NCBI GenBank assembly: GCA_045544655.1
Contig: JAZPZL010000138.1
Coordinates: forward strand, 1 to 14,516
Direction: 5' to 3'
From: RGIG5579 sp045544655
GTDB taxonomy: Bacteria > Bacillota > Clostridia > Oscillospirales > SIG627
Length of the DNA: 14,516 bases
Of this stretch, positions 1-6,765 are shown in pieces. The notes below the pieces were generated by a model. That model worked only from the letters and a program-made list of their open reading frames with translations, had not been told where the DNA came from and ran no database searches. How positions within the stretch are numbered: the stretch's first letter is position 1; each line of letters begins with the position of its first letter. Made by a program: the position numbers and the translations under genes.

Positions 1-134
1 TGACCTTCCCCATTTTTGATTTGATCGGAAAGCTTTCCCTCATCATTGCCTTGTTTACCAAGGTGGAATGGAAGCCCATTCCCCATCACGCATCCGTGAA
101 GATCTCTCAGATCGAGAAAAATCTCCGCAGTTAA
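1..134 (+). CDS. C-terminal end of an unidentified protein, possibly a family 2 glycosyltransferase (partial)
   Basis: The reading frame enters at base 3 and runs to a TAA at 132-134, giving about 43 residues. A hydrophobic stretch (FDLIGKLSLIIALF) is followed by a hydrophilic tail starting KVEWKPIPHH. A last membrane or amphipathic segment followed by a 'W-x-P-I-x-H' tail reminds me of the C-terminus of clostridial membrane glycosyltransferases of family 2. That identification rests on this short motif only and is weak. The frame is credible because it ends directly before a strong terminator and uses the same codon style as its neighbours. The start and all catalytic parts lie outside the window. 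Confidence 0.5.
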   Translation, partial: TFPIFDLIGKLSLIIALFTKVEWKPIPHHASVKISQIEKNLRS

Positions 135-136
135 AG

Positions 137-171
137 AAAAATGAACCCGAGTGAATCGGGTTCATTTTTTT
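137..171. terminator. Bidirectional intrinsic terminator between convergent genes
   Basis: The arms TGAACCCGA (142-150) and TCGGGTTCA (156-164) enclose a five-base loop. They are flanked by an A-run on the left and a T-run on the right, so a U-tract follows the hairpin on either strand. It lies between the plus-strand gene ending at 134 and the minus-strand gene whose stop codon is at 170-172. It therefore probably ends both transcripts. Confidence 0.9.
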
Positions 172-1651
172 ATGCTTTGTATTCCGCATCGGGATCCAGA
201 GGATAGCAGGGACGGGGAAGGTGCTTGAAGGGGAATACGGAAAGATCGCTGGAGCAAAGTCCGGGGGGATCCGAGGGAATGATCGCGGCGGCGCGCTCCT
301 GGAAGTAGCCGCGGAAATGCTGGGTGGATTTCAGACCTACGTAGCGATATTCGTTGATGTCTGCGCCGGTCACCAGGAAGGGACGGTCGTCAAAGGTCTG
401 GTTGCGGGCAGTGCCGATGATAATATCCACGTTGCCGACGCGCACTCTTGCCGCTCTGCCCATTCGGGTGCTTTTGCCCAGAAGATTTGGGGAGGTGTGC
501 TTGAGGGAGCCGTTGAAGAAGGAAATGATCTCGGCATCGCGGATCTCAAGAGGCTCACCGAAGATCTTCTCGTGTCTGCCGCCGAGGGTGAAGGAGACCG
601 TGTCACCGGGACGGTACTGGTAGATTTCTTCCAGGGCGATGGGATCGATCATATAGCCGAAAATAGAACCGGGCAAATTGCGGCGAAGCATTTCCCGAAG
701 CAGATGCGTACCGTCACCGGGGCAACCGCCACCGGGGTTGTCGCTCATATCGTTGATGATGATATAACCTTCCTTTTCCACCTTTTCCGCAAGGTCAAAG
801 GCCTGGGCGGGAGATTTGGAATCGGGCTTGAAGTAATGGCGGCGCTCCCACACGAAGCGGGCGAGGTCCTTTGCTATGCTTTCCAGATCCTCTCCCTTTT
901 TGCCCACCAGGCAAACGCTGGCGGTGCTCCAGGGGGTGTCCGCGTAGGGGAAGCCCTGGAAGAGGGAGGCGTGGATCAGGCCCCGCTCCTCCCGAACCTG
1001 ATCAAAATAGGCGTCGATCTCGGGGAAGGGCGGAAATCCCGTCATACCCGTAGAAATGGGAATGGCAAGGGGAAGATGCTCCAGATAAGTTTGCGTTTCT
1101 ACTTCACCTCGCAAAATTTGGCACAGAGTCTTCATTGCCAGATACCCTGCCTCAAATTTATCCGTGTGGGGATATTTGCGGATCCCGAATACGCCCTGAG
1201 TCAGCGCAATGCTTTCGGGAGAAATGTTGCCGTGAAGATCCTTCGTAACGGTGATGGGGATCTCGTTTCCTAAAATTTTGCGGATCTCGGTGAGCACGTA
1301 CCGCTCCAGATCCGGGATCCCTTCGCCTACGCCTGCGCCGTGAAGGGCAAAGCAAACACCGTCAGCATCCCGATTTGCTTCGCAAACCGGCAGGATCCGA
1401 TCCATCATTTTCTGTACGCAGTTTTTATCCAGGATCGGCGCGGCGGCGGTGTAAACGCAGGTGGGGATCATTTCTACCCCTTCCTCCCGTCCGCGGGCGA
1501 TGATACCGCCCAAATACGTGCGCGTATTTTCCGAATCCGCAAGAACCTTTTCTCTTGGTGCCAAGCCACGGGAGGCGTAGCTTTCAAAGTCGATCATATT
1601 GTCCGCGAAGGTATTGGCCTCGTGTCCGAAATGCCCGATGATAATTTTCAT
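170..1651 (-). CDS. M81 family metallopeptidase (MlrC / microcystinase C-like)
   Basis: The 493-residue protein has the marks of peptidase family M81 (MlrC-like): an N-terminal HEANTF at 10-15, LHGAG at 103-107, the probable zinc ligands Asp138 and His140 in KDLHGN and His162 in YPHTD, and a glycine-rich DNPGGGCPGDGT at 304-315. There is no signal peptide, so it is probably cytoplasmic. MlrC cleaves linearised microcystin breakdown products in some Proteobacteria. Homologues in other bacteria are mostly of unknown substrate, and a microcystin role here is unlikely; a small peptide or amide substrate is a fair guess. The start is supported by AAGGAGAA seven bases upstream of the ATG. It begins 12 nt after the stop of the SGNH lipoprotein gene and is probably translated from the same mRNA. 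Length is normal for the family and nothing appears broken. Confidence 0.9.
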   Translation of the reverse strand: MKIIIGHFGHEANTFADNMIDFESYASRGLAPREKVLADSENTRTYLGGIIARGREEGVEMIPTCVYTAAAPILDKNCVQKMMDRILPVCEANRDADGVCFALHGAGVGEGIPDLERYVLTEIRKILGNEIPITVTKDLHGNISPESIALTQGVFGIRKYPHTDKFEAGYLAMKTLCQILRGEVETQTYLEHLPLAIPISTGMTGFPPFPEIDAYFDQVREERGLIHASLFQGFPYADTPWSTASVCLVGKKGEDLESIAKDLARFVWERRHYFKPDSKSPAQAFDLAEKVEKEGYIIINDMSDNPGGGCPGDGTHLLREMLRRNLPGSIFGYMIDPIALEEIYQYRPGDTVSFTLGGRHEKIFGEPLEIRDAEIISFFNGSLKHTSPNLLGKSTRMGRAARVRVGNVDIIIGTARNQTFDDRPFLVTGADINEYRYVGLKSTQHFRGYFQERAAAIIPSDPPGLCSSDLSVFPFKHLPRPCYPLDPDAEYKA

Positions 1652-1663
1652 TTCTGTTCTCCT

Positions 1664-2749
1664 TTATACGAAGTTGCGGTATTCTTTTTCTGCCAAATAT
1701 TTGTCAATGAGCTGCTGGAAGCCCTTTATCTCGGTTTTGCTCTGCAGAGCTTTATCGAAATTGGTGGAAACGTTTCCGTAGGTATAGTAGCTGCTGCGGT
1801 ATTTCATAAAGTCGAAGGCGGAATTGACGGTTTTATCTCCCGTGAAGCGGTATTCCTGACCTACGGCAGAGTCACCGGTGATGGCACACCAGGTCATCAG
1901 AGACGTGATATAGCCTGCCAGCATATTCTGGTGGTGACCGTCGGAGGAGCTTTTGGAAATAATAAAGCTGTTGCGGTTGTAGGTAAGCTTGCTTCCGGGT
2001 ACCTGGGTATTGCCCTTGTGAACGTCAACCACAAGTCTGCCCCAATCTACCACGGTAATACCCATATCCTCCATGGTCTTGAGGTTTTCCATTACGTTGC
2101 GGTTTTCGGGGGTCAGCTCTTTTTCGTAAAATCTGTGGTGCACGAGGAAGCAGAATTTTACGTTGGGGTTTGCGGCCTTGAAGAAGTCCATAATGCGGTT
2201 CAGATTGTTGAGGATGCCGCCCTTTGCCGTGCCGCCCTCCTGAATCATAACGTAGTCGAAATAGCGGTCGGTCAGATCTGCGCTGTGGTCGTGTCCGTCA
2301 CAGCCGCGGTCTGCGGCGCAGCTTCCCCCGAAGGTATCCTGCAGGGTATGGCCGCCGTAGGTCCAGTTGACTACCTCTACGTCTGCGCCGTTTTCCTTGG
2401 CGATCTGATAGAAATAGCCCTTATCGTGGCTACGCTTTTCAAAGGAAAAATTGGTGGTTTTCTTTTCCAGCACACATTTTCCGTAGTAGGTGTAGGAATT
2501 TCCGATGAAGATGAATTTTTTGCCGTCCAAGGGATGGGCGATGGATTCGGAGTCCGTAGGGGGAGTATAGGGCTCCTCCGTTTCGATTTCTTCCGTTTCC
2601 GTCTGTTTCGTTTCTTCGGTCATTGTTTCCTCCGTCTTTTTCTCTTCGGTGGTCTTTTTTTCTTCGGTGATGGGCTCAAGTCCGCCCCCGCAGGAAAAGA
2701 GAGGAAGCGCAAGTGCAAAAATGAAAAGTGCGGCAAGAATTCGTTTCAT
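1664..2749 (-). CDS. SGNH/GDSL-type hydrolase-like lipoprotein
   Basis: I place the start at the ATG at 2747-2749, not at the in-frame codon 39 bases earlier. AGGAGGA lies just upstream of it, and the protein then begins MKRILAALFIF with a lipoprotein signal ending LFSC (Cys20). The mature protein (361 residues with signal) should be anchored on the outer face of the membrane. Residues 21-65 are a flexible linker of Glu, Thr and Lys. The catalytic-type domain follows: FIGNSYT with putative nucleophile Ser85 (block I), Gly133 in YGGHTL (block II), a VMIQEGG strand near 167-173, and DGHHQN with Asp270 and His273 as the Asp-x-x-His pair. Members of this superfamily are esterases that often deacylate polysaccharides or peptidoglycan. 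The substrate is unknown here. It has its own promoter and leads a two-gene unit with the M81 peptidase. Confidence 0.85.
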   Translation of the reverse strand: MKRILAALFIFALALPLFSCGGGLEPITEEKKTTEEKKTEETMTEETKQTETEEIETEEPYTPPTDSESIAHPLDGKKFIFIGNSYTYYGKCVLEKKTTNFSFEKRSHDKGYFYQIAKENGADVEVVNWTYGGHTLQDTFGGSCAADRGCDGHDHSADLTDRYFDYVMIQEGGTAKGGILNNLNRIMDFFKAANPNVKFCFLVHHRFYEKELTPENRNVMENLKTMEDMGITVVDWGRLVVDVHKGNTQVPGSKLTYNRNSFIISKSSSDGHHQNMLAGYITSLMTWCAITGDSAVGQEYRFTGDKTVNSAFDFMKYRSSYYTYGNVSTNFDKALQSKTEIKGFQQLIDKYLAEKEYRNFV

Positions 2750-2776
2750 AAGTGTCCTCCTAAAGATGATGGATTC

Positions 2777-2805
2777 AGTATATATCAAAAAAAGAAATTT
2801 GTAAA
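2777..2805 (-). promoter_or_regulatory. Sigma-A-type promoter of the lipoprotein / M81 unit
   Basis: On the minus strand the -35 box TTTACA (2805-2800), a 17-base spacer and the -10 box TATACT (2782-2777) match the housekeeping consensus at five of six positions each. Transcription would start near 2770, about 20 bases before the lipoprotein ATG. This leaves room for the AGGAGGA ribosome binding site. Confidence 0.75.
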
Positions 2806-2834
2806 GAAAAACGACTGCAAAATTTGCAGTCGTT
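2803..2834 (-). terminator. Intrinsic terminator after the acyl-CoA ligase gene
   Basis: The arms ACGACTGCA (2811-2819) and TGCAGTCGT (2825-2833) form a stable hairpin; the palindrome extends as AACGACTGCAAA to TTTGCAGTCGTT. On the minus strand it is followed by TTTTCTTT. It starts six bases after the ligase stop codon. The distal part of its T-tract touches the -35 box of the next promoter. Confidence 0.88.
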
Positions 2835-2839
2835 GAATC

Positions 2840-4549
2840 TTAGTTTTCTTTTTCCATCTCTTCGAAGCGCTTTACCTTTGCGGTACTGGTTTTGATGAGG
2901 GGCTGGGTTTGGAAGACCAGGTGCTTTACGTGCTTGTAAGCGGGAAGGGTCTCGTTGACCTTTGCCACCTCGCCTTTCATAAATGCGGCGAATTCCGTTT
3001 CCGTTCCCTCGGGCATGGTATCGCGGAAATATTCCTTGGAGTAAACGATCTTTGCGGAAACCAGAAGGTCGTCCTCCTTCTTCTTTCCGTAAACCATTAC
3101 CTCGCTGACGAAGGGGAGCTTGGCAAGGATTTCTTCCAGCTCTTCGGGATAGATGTTCTTTCCGCTCTTCAGAACGATCACGTTTTTCTTTCTGCCGGTG
3201 ATGAACAGGAATCCGTCCTCGTCTAATCTGCCAAGGTCACCGGTGTGAAATACGCCGTCCTTCAATACTGCCTCGGTTTCCTCGGGCATTTCGTAATAAC
3301 CGAGCATTACGTTTCCGCCCTTGGCGCAGATCTCGCCGATGCCGTCCTCGTTGGGATCTTCAATGGTAAGCTCCACGGAGGGGAACGCTTTGCCAACGGA
3401 GCCGTAACGGATATTCTCGGGATTTTCCGCAGTCAGAACGGGGCTGGTTTCGGTCAAGCCGTAGCCCTGTACCGTCAGAATTCCGAAATCGTTGAAGCCC
3501 TTTGCTACCTCGCGGCTGATGGCAGAGGCACCGCTGATGATGAAACGAAGCTCGCCGCCAAGCTCGGCAAGGATGGATTTGAACAGCTTTCTTCTTACGT
3601 CAATGCCGGTTTTCAGAAGACCCTCGCTGATTTTCAGGGCGTTCTGTACCAGCTTGGTTTTACCCTGCTTTTCCACACCGCGCCAGATATTGCGGTACAT
3701 AACCTCAAGGAGCAGGGGAACGCAGACGAAGGTGGTGATCTTATACTCCTTCAGATTTTTCTGTACGTAGCGCAGACCGTCGCAGAACATATTGGTGGCA
3801 CCGGAGCAAAGGAAATAGGTCAGTCCCACGGAGCCGAAGGTATGGTGCAAGGGGAGAAAGACCAGGTTCCGATCCTCGGGATAAATGTATTCCACGCGGA
3901 GCAGATCGTAGAGATTTGTGGCAATGTTTCGGTTGGATAGCATCACCGCCTTGGAAGAAGAGGTGGTACCCGAAGTGAAAATGATGGAGGCGATCTCGTC
4001 GGGATCGGGGGAGAAACGGTCAAAGGAGGGATCTTCTTTCAATGCCAGGGAACCGAGCTCGCGAATCTCGCCGATGCTGGGAAGCTCCGAGGTGATTTTT
4101 TTCGTGGTGATGAAATGACGGATGCCCATATCGTTTTCCTTGGAGAGGGCAAGCATCAGCTCCAGGTGCTTTTCATCACAAACCACCGCGTCTACGCGGC
4201 TTCTTTTCAAAGAAAGCAGAATTTCGGGATCGGTCAATTCCTTGTCCAAGGGAACGATCACGCCTACTCCGCAAAGCACGGAAAGGTAGGTGAGGATCCA
4301 TTCGTAGGAATTCAGTCCGATGAGAGCGATCCGCTTTTCACACAGTCCCAGACTTCTCAGACCTTGACCGAAGCAGCGGATCTCTTCCCAAAAGCTGTGG
4401 AAGGATACGTGGCGGTAAAAGGCCTTTCCGTTTTTCTCATCTTTCAAAACGAAGGCGTCTTTTTCTCCGTAGGATTCCACCGCATCCAAAATGTAGTCAC
4501 GGATCAGATCGTGCTTGGGGGCATCCTTAATGATCGATAAATGATTCAT
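2840..4549 (-). CDS. Long-chain acyl-CoA ligase (AMP-forming, FadD-like)
   Basis: The 569-residue protein belongs to the ANL adenylating-enzyme superfamily. It would activate a fatty or other carboxylic acid with ATP and then load it onto CoA. Visible motifs are the P-loop TSGTTSSSK (192-200), HHTFGS (235-240), GYGLTETSP (362-370), the adenylate-binding TGD (436-438), the hinge region GRKKNVIVL (452-460) and the C-terminal KTSTAKVKR, where Lys558 would be the catalytic lysine. All core elements are present and the length is normal for bacterial enzymes. There is no signal or membrane segment. The ATG is preceded by AGGAG at seven-base spacing. It is transcribed alone from a promoter overlapped by two inverted repeats and ends at its own terminator. 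It diverges from an acyltransferase gene that may use or modify its product. Chain-length preference cannot be read from the sequence. Confidence 0.93.
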   Translation of the reverse strand: MNHLSIIKDAPKHDLIRDYILDAVESYGEKDAFVLKDEKNGKAFYRHVSFHSFWEEIRCFGQGLRSLGLCEKRIALIGLNSYEWILTYLSVLCGVGVIVPLDKELTDPEILLSLKRSRVDAVVCDEKHLELMLALSKENDMGIRHFITTKKITSELPSIGEIRELGSLALKEDPSFDRFSPDPDEIASIIFTSGTTSSSKAVMLSNRNIATNLYDLLRVEYIYPEDRNLVFLPLHHTFGSVGLTYFLCSGATNMFCDGLRYVQKNLKEYKITTFVCVPLLLEVMYRNIWRGVEKQGKTKLVQNALKISEGLLKTGIDVRRKLFKSILAELGGELRFIISGASAISREVAKGFNDFGILTVQGYGLTETSPVLTAENPENIRYGSVGKAFPSVELTIEDPNEDGIGEICAKGGNVMLGYYEMPEETEAVLKDGVFHTGDLGRLDEDGFLFITGRKKNVIVLKSGKNIYPEELEEILAKLPFVSEVMVYGKKKEDDLLVSAKIVYSKEYFRDTMPEGTETEFAAFMKGEVAKVNETLPAYKHVKHLVFQTQPLIKTSTAKVKRFEEMEKEN

Positions 4550-4564
4550 AAAAAAACTCCTATC

Positions 4565-4579
4565 TAGTATTCAATACTA
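4565..4579. promoter_or_regulatory. Second inverted repeat at the ligase transcription start
   Basis: TAGTATT-C-AATACTA is a perfect 7+1+7 inverted repeat. It begins at the last base of the -10 box and covers the expected start site. Its sequence differs from the neighbouring palindrome, so it may bind a different protein. Alternatively it may form a small 5' hairpin in the mRNA. Confidence 0.5.
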
Positions 4580-4607
4580 TGTTACCAGATCTGGTAAACC
4601 TTGTCAA
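4579..4607 (-). promoter_or_regulatory. Promoter of the acyl-CoA ligase gene
   Basis: The minus strand shows a perfect -35 box TTGACA (4607-4602), a 17-base spacer and the -10 box TAACAT (4584-4579). Initiation is expected near 4572, about 23 bases before the ligase ATG. The spacer is almost entirely occupied by a perfect palindrome, which suggests repression by steric block. Confidence 0.7.
4582..4597. promoter_or_regulatory. Putative operator: 16-bp perfect palindrome in the promoter spacer
   Basis: TTACCAGATCTGGTAA is perfectly self-complementary. It lies between the -35 and -10 boxes of the ligase promoter, a classic operator position. The size suits a dimeric repressor of the TetR, MarR or GntR type, but I do not recognise it as the site of a specific regulator, and no regulator gene adjoins it. 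Confidence 0.6.
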
Positions 4608-4651
4608 TGGTTTTTTGAAAAAAATAACAAGAGAAATTTGCTTGTAAACTC

Positions 4652-4680
4652 TTGTGCTTCTATTGTTCCTATGATAAAAT
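4652..4680 (+). promoter_or_regulatory. Possible promoter of the acyltransferase gene (weak)
   Basis: TTGTGC (4652-4657), 17 bases and TAAAAT (4675-4680) give a plausible but poor -35/-10 pair. An overlapping alternative -10 is TATGAT (4670-4675). Either would place the start of transcription within or just after the AGGAGG at 4681-4686, so the real promoter could lie further upstream. Confidence 0.35.
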
Positions 4681-4690
4681 AGGAGGGAAT

Positions 4691-4717
4691 ATGACGGAAA
4701 GGAAGGTGTGGCTTTGA
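4691..4717 (+). CDS. Possible 8-codon leader ORF (MTERKVWL)
   Basis: An ATG at 4691 follows a full AGGAGG (4681-4686) with four bases between. The frame reads MTERKVWL and stops with TGA at 4715-4717. This stop overlaps the probable TTG start of the acyltransferase by two bases. The arrangement would permit translational coupling. It may equally be chance, because the upstream promoter is uncertain and may start the mRNA beyond the AGGAGG. Confidence 0.3.
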   Translation: MTERKVWL

Positions 4718-5997
4718 AAAAGGACATAAAAAAGAGAATTTGGCTTCGTCTGGACAATGCGGCGAAAATATTTCCCGCTTCCATGCGTTCCACCTGGAGC
4801 AACGTATTTCGCCTTTCCGTGGATTTTTCCGAGTCTGTAGATCCCGAGGCGCTCGCCCGCGCCGTCAAACGCGCTGCCGCCCGATTTCCCTCCATCAGCG
4901 TTCGCTTGGGGAAGGGATTCTTCTGGTATTATTTGGAGGAAAGCGCCCGCGCGCCCAAGGTCCGTAAGGAGCAGTGTCAGCCCCTTCTTCCCATGAGAAG
5001 GCAGGAGATGAGCCGCCTTGCCTTACGGGTGCTTTATTTTGAAAATCGGGTGGCGGTGGAGTTTTTCCACGCATTGACCGACGGCTCCGGCGCCACGGTA
5101 TTTCTCAAGACCCTTGCCGCCATTTATCTGGAAGAACGCTACGGGGTGCGCTTTTACGGCTCCCACGGAATTGCAGATCCGGAGGAAGAGCCGCTTGAGG
5201 AAGAACTGGAGGACGCATTCCTCCGCTACGCAGGTCCTACCGCCGCAAAGCGTGAAATGCCTTACGCCTTCCGACTGACGGGGACCCCCGAATCGGACGG
5301 CTTTTTGCACGTGACCCGAGGCACCCTTTCCTGCGGAGAGCTTCTTTCCGAGGCGAGAAAAAAGGGAGTGAGCGTGACCACGTATCTTGCCGCTTCTCTT
5401 TGCCTTTGTCTGGCAAGGATCCAAAAGAGAAGAGTTGCTCAGAGCAAAGAAAAGGCAGTTCGGGTACAGATCCCCGTGAATTTGAGAAAGCATTTTCCTT
5501 CCCGCACCGTGCGGAATTTCGTGGCGGTGTATAACGTGGGAATGGAGAAGGGGGAAACGGATGCGGATTTTGACGAGATCCTTTCCCGCATTCATCATCA
5601 AATGGCGCTTTTCAATACGCCCCGCAACCTACGGGCGGTCTTTACCACCAATGTTAACAGTGAAAAGGGCTTGGTGATCCGCCTTGTTCCTTTGTTTTTG
5701 AAAAACATTGTGATGCGTGCCGTATTCGATCGGGTAGGGGAAAGCCTTGCTTGCCTTTGTCTGTCCAACCTCGGTCCCGTTCAGGTGCCGAAGGAGATGG
5801 AGCAATACGTCACCGGATTTGATTTTATTATCGGTCCCCAGGCAAAAGCACCTTATAACTGCGCGGTGGCAAGCTACGGAGATCAGCTCCGCCTTCACCT
5901 GGTGCGTAATACGGTGGAGCCGGAACTGGAAAAAGAATTTTTCTCTTTTTTGTCGTCACAGGGTCTTTCCGTGACGCTGGAAAGTAACGAGAGGTAA
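4714..5997 (+). CDS. Condensation / alcohol acetyltransferase-like acyltransferase
   Basis: About 428 residues of the CoA-dependent acyltransferase (chloramphenicol acetyltransferase/condensation) fold. The catalytic HxxxDG motif is present as HALTDG (His119 and Asp123 from the TTG start). The N-terminal region (RSTWSNVFRLSVDF and the following helix) and the C-terminal YGDQLRLHLVRN region resemble proteins annotated as alcohol acetyltransferase (COG4908-like). It would transfer an acyl group from CoA to an alcohol or amine; the acceptor is unknown. I prefer TTG at 4714, with AAGGAAGG seven bases upstream, over GTG at 4708, which has only one base between it and GGAAGG. It diverges from an acyl-CoA ligase and is followed after two bases by a zinc-ribbon membrane protein, probably its operon partner. 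It is not a full peptide synthetase: no carrier or adenylation domain is attached. Confidence 0.82.
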   Translation: MKKDIKKRIWLRLDNAAKIFPASMRSTWSNVFRLSVDFSESVDPEALARAVKRAAARFPSISVRLGKGFFWYYLEESARAPKVRKEQCQPLLPMRRQEMSRLALRVLYFENRVAVEFFHALTDGSGATVFLKTLAAIYLEERYGVRFYGSHGIADPEEEPLEEELEDAFLRYAGPTAAKREMPYAFRLTGTPESDGFLHVTRGTLSCGELLSEARKKGVSVTTYLAASLCLCLARIQKRRVAQSKEKAVRVQIPVNLRKHFPSRTVRNFVAVYNVGMEKGETDADFDEILSRIHHQMALFNTPRNLRAVFTTNVNSEKGLVIRLVPLFLKNIVMRAVFDRVGESLACLCLSNLGPVQVPKEMEQYVTGFDFIIGPQAKAPYNCAVASYGDQLRLHLVRNTVEPELEKEFFSFLSSQGLSVTLESNER

Positions 5998-5999
5998 CT

Positions 6000-6689
6000 A
6001 TGTTTTGTATGAAATGCGGCGCGAAGCTGGGGGAGAGGGAAGTGAAGTGTCCCTTGTGCGGCTTCGTTTTGCCAAAAATCTCTTCCGAGCAAGAGAAGAG
6101 CCTTTATCCCCGCACGGAGCGTCCCCGTCAAAGGGAGGATTTTAAGGGGTTGTTGCTGTTCTTCACTCTGCTTCTTTGCGGTGGCGGCGGCGCGGTGCTG
6201 GCGATGGATCTTTCCGCGGGCGGCGGGATCAGCTTTTCCGCCTGGGTCCTTTTCGGTCTGTTGCTTTTTTACATCGCTTTTCTTCTGCCACGCTGGTTCA
6301 GAAGACCCAATCCCGTCATATTTTTGCCCGTGTTCGGTGTGTGTATTCTGGGGCTTTTGTGGTATCTGGATTTTAACTACGGCTCGGGCTGGTTTTTCCC
6401 CTTGGTGCTTCCGCTCGGCACCGTCTTTTTGCTTCTGCTGGAGGCAGTCGTGACCCTGACCCGCTACGTTCGGGGAGGAAAGCTGTATATTTACGGTGGC
6501 TTTTTCATCGGTCTTTCCTTTCTTACGGTCGCTTCCGAATTGATGGGAAGAGCCTTTTTTGCACTTCGTATATGCCTGACCTGGTCGCTGGTTTCCTTGA
6601 TCCTGCTTTTCATTCTCGGAATGGGACTGATCATCATCGCCATCGTTCCCTCCTTCCGTGCATACGTACAGAAACGGTTTTTCGTGTGA
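6000..6689 (+). CDS. Zinc-ribbon, six-helix membrane protein (DUF6320-like)
   Basis: The 229-residue protein opens with a small zinc ribbon, Cys3-x2-Cys6 and Cys17-x2-Cys20. A charged stretch to about residue 45 follows, then about six hydrophobic helices that fill the rest of the chain. The motif order matches what I recall as DUF6320 proteins of Clostridia, which often sit beside alcohol-acetyltransferase-like genes; that family name is from memory. Function is unknown. The ATG starts two bases after the acyltransferase stop with AGAGG before it, so the two genes are surely co-transcribed and coupled. It could recruit the acyltransferase to the membrane or handle its product, but nothing in the sequence proves this. 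Confidence 0.8.
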   Translation: MFCMKCGAKLGEREVKCPLCGFVLPKISSEQEKSLYPRTERPRQREDFKGLLLFFTLLLCGGGGAVLAMDLSAGGGISFSAWVLFGLLLFYIAFLLPRWFRRPNPVIFLPVFGVCILGLLWYLDFNYGSGWFFPLVLPLGTVFLLLLEAVVTLTRYVRGGKLYIYGGFFIGLSFLTVASELMGRAFFALRICLTWSLVSLILLFILGMGLIIIAIVPSFRAYVQKRFFV

Positions 6690-6690
6690 T

Positions 6691-6728
6691 TTAAGAGAAT
6701 CTTAAGATTTTCGCCTATTTTATCTTAA
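6691..6728. promoter_or_regulatory. Putative response-regulator binding repeats
   Basis: A perfect inverted repeat TTAAGA-GAA-TCTTAA spans 6691-6705. The heptamer ATCTTAA occurs at 6699-6705 and again at 6722-6728, a 23-base offset close to two helical turns. The second copy covers the expected -35 region of the following promoter. Direct repeats on one DNA face are typical binding sites of OmpR-family regulators, and the next gene encodes one, so autoregulation is likely. Confidence 0.5.
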
Positions 6729-6737
6729 TCTTTTTTC

Positions 6738-6746
6738 TGCTATCAT
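6738..6746 (+). promoter_or_regulatory. Extended -10 promoter of the two-component operon
   Basis: TGC followed by TATCAT (6741-6746) is an extended -10 element. No good -35 box lies 16-18 bases upstream; an ATCTTAA repeat occupies that position. This is the usual look of a promoter that depends on an activator. Initiation would be near 6753, giving a very short leader. Confidence 0.5.
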
Positions 6747-6765
6747 AGCGTCGGAGGTGAAAGAA

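Noticed and set aside
221..1273. 350-codon open frame on the plus strand
   Set aside because: It is the shadow of the M81 metallopeptidase; the zinc-site motifs are on the minus strand.
2710..2788. Start of the lipoprotein 13 codons further upstream
   Set aside because: The longer form places charged residues before the signal peptide, lies over the predicted promoter -10 and start site, and has no ribosome binding site; the ATG at 2749 has AGGAGGA.
1340..2836. 498-codon open frame on the plus strand
   Set aside because: It lies antisense to the M81 start and the SGNH lipoprotein, which have signal peptide, lipobox, catalytic motifs and ribosome sites. The open frame has no recognisable domain and follows from codon bias.
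6691..6712. Inverted repeat TTAAGA/TCTTAA followed by GATTTT as a terminator of the zinc-ribbon gene
   Set aside because: The stem has only six mostly A-T pairs and the T-run is short, so it would be too weak. The further TCTTAA copy downstream fits an operator better.
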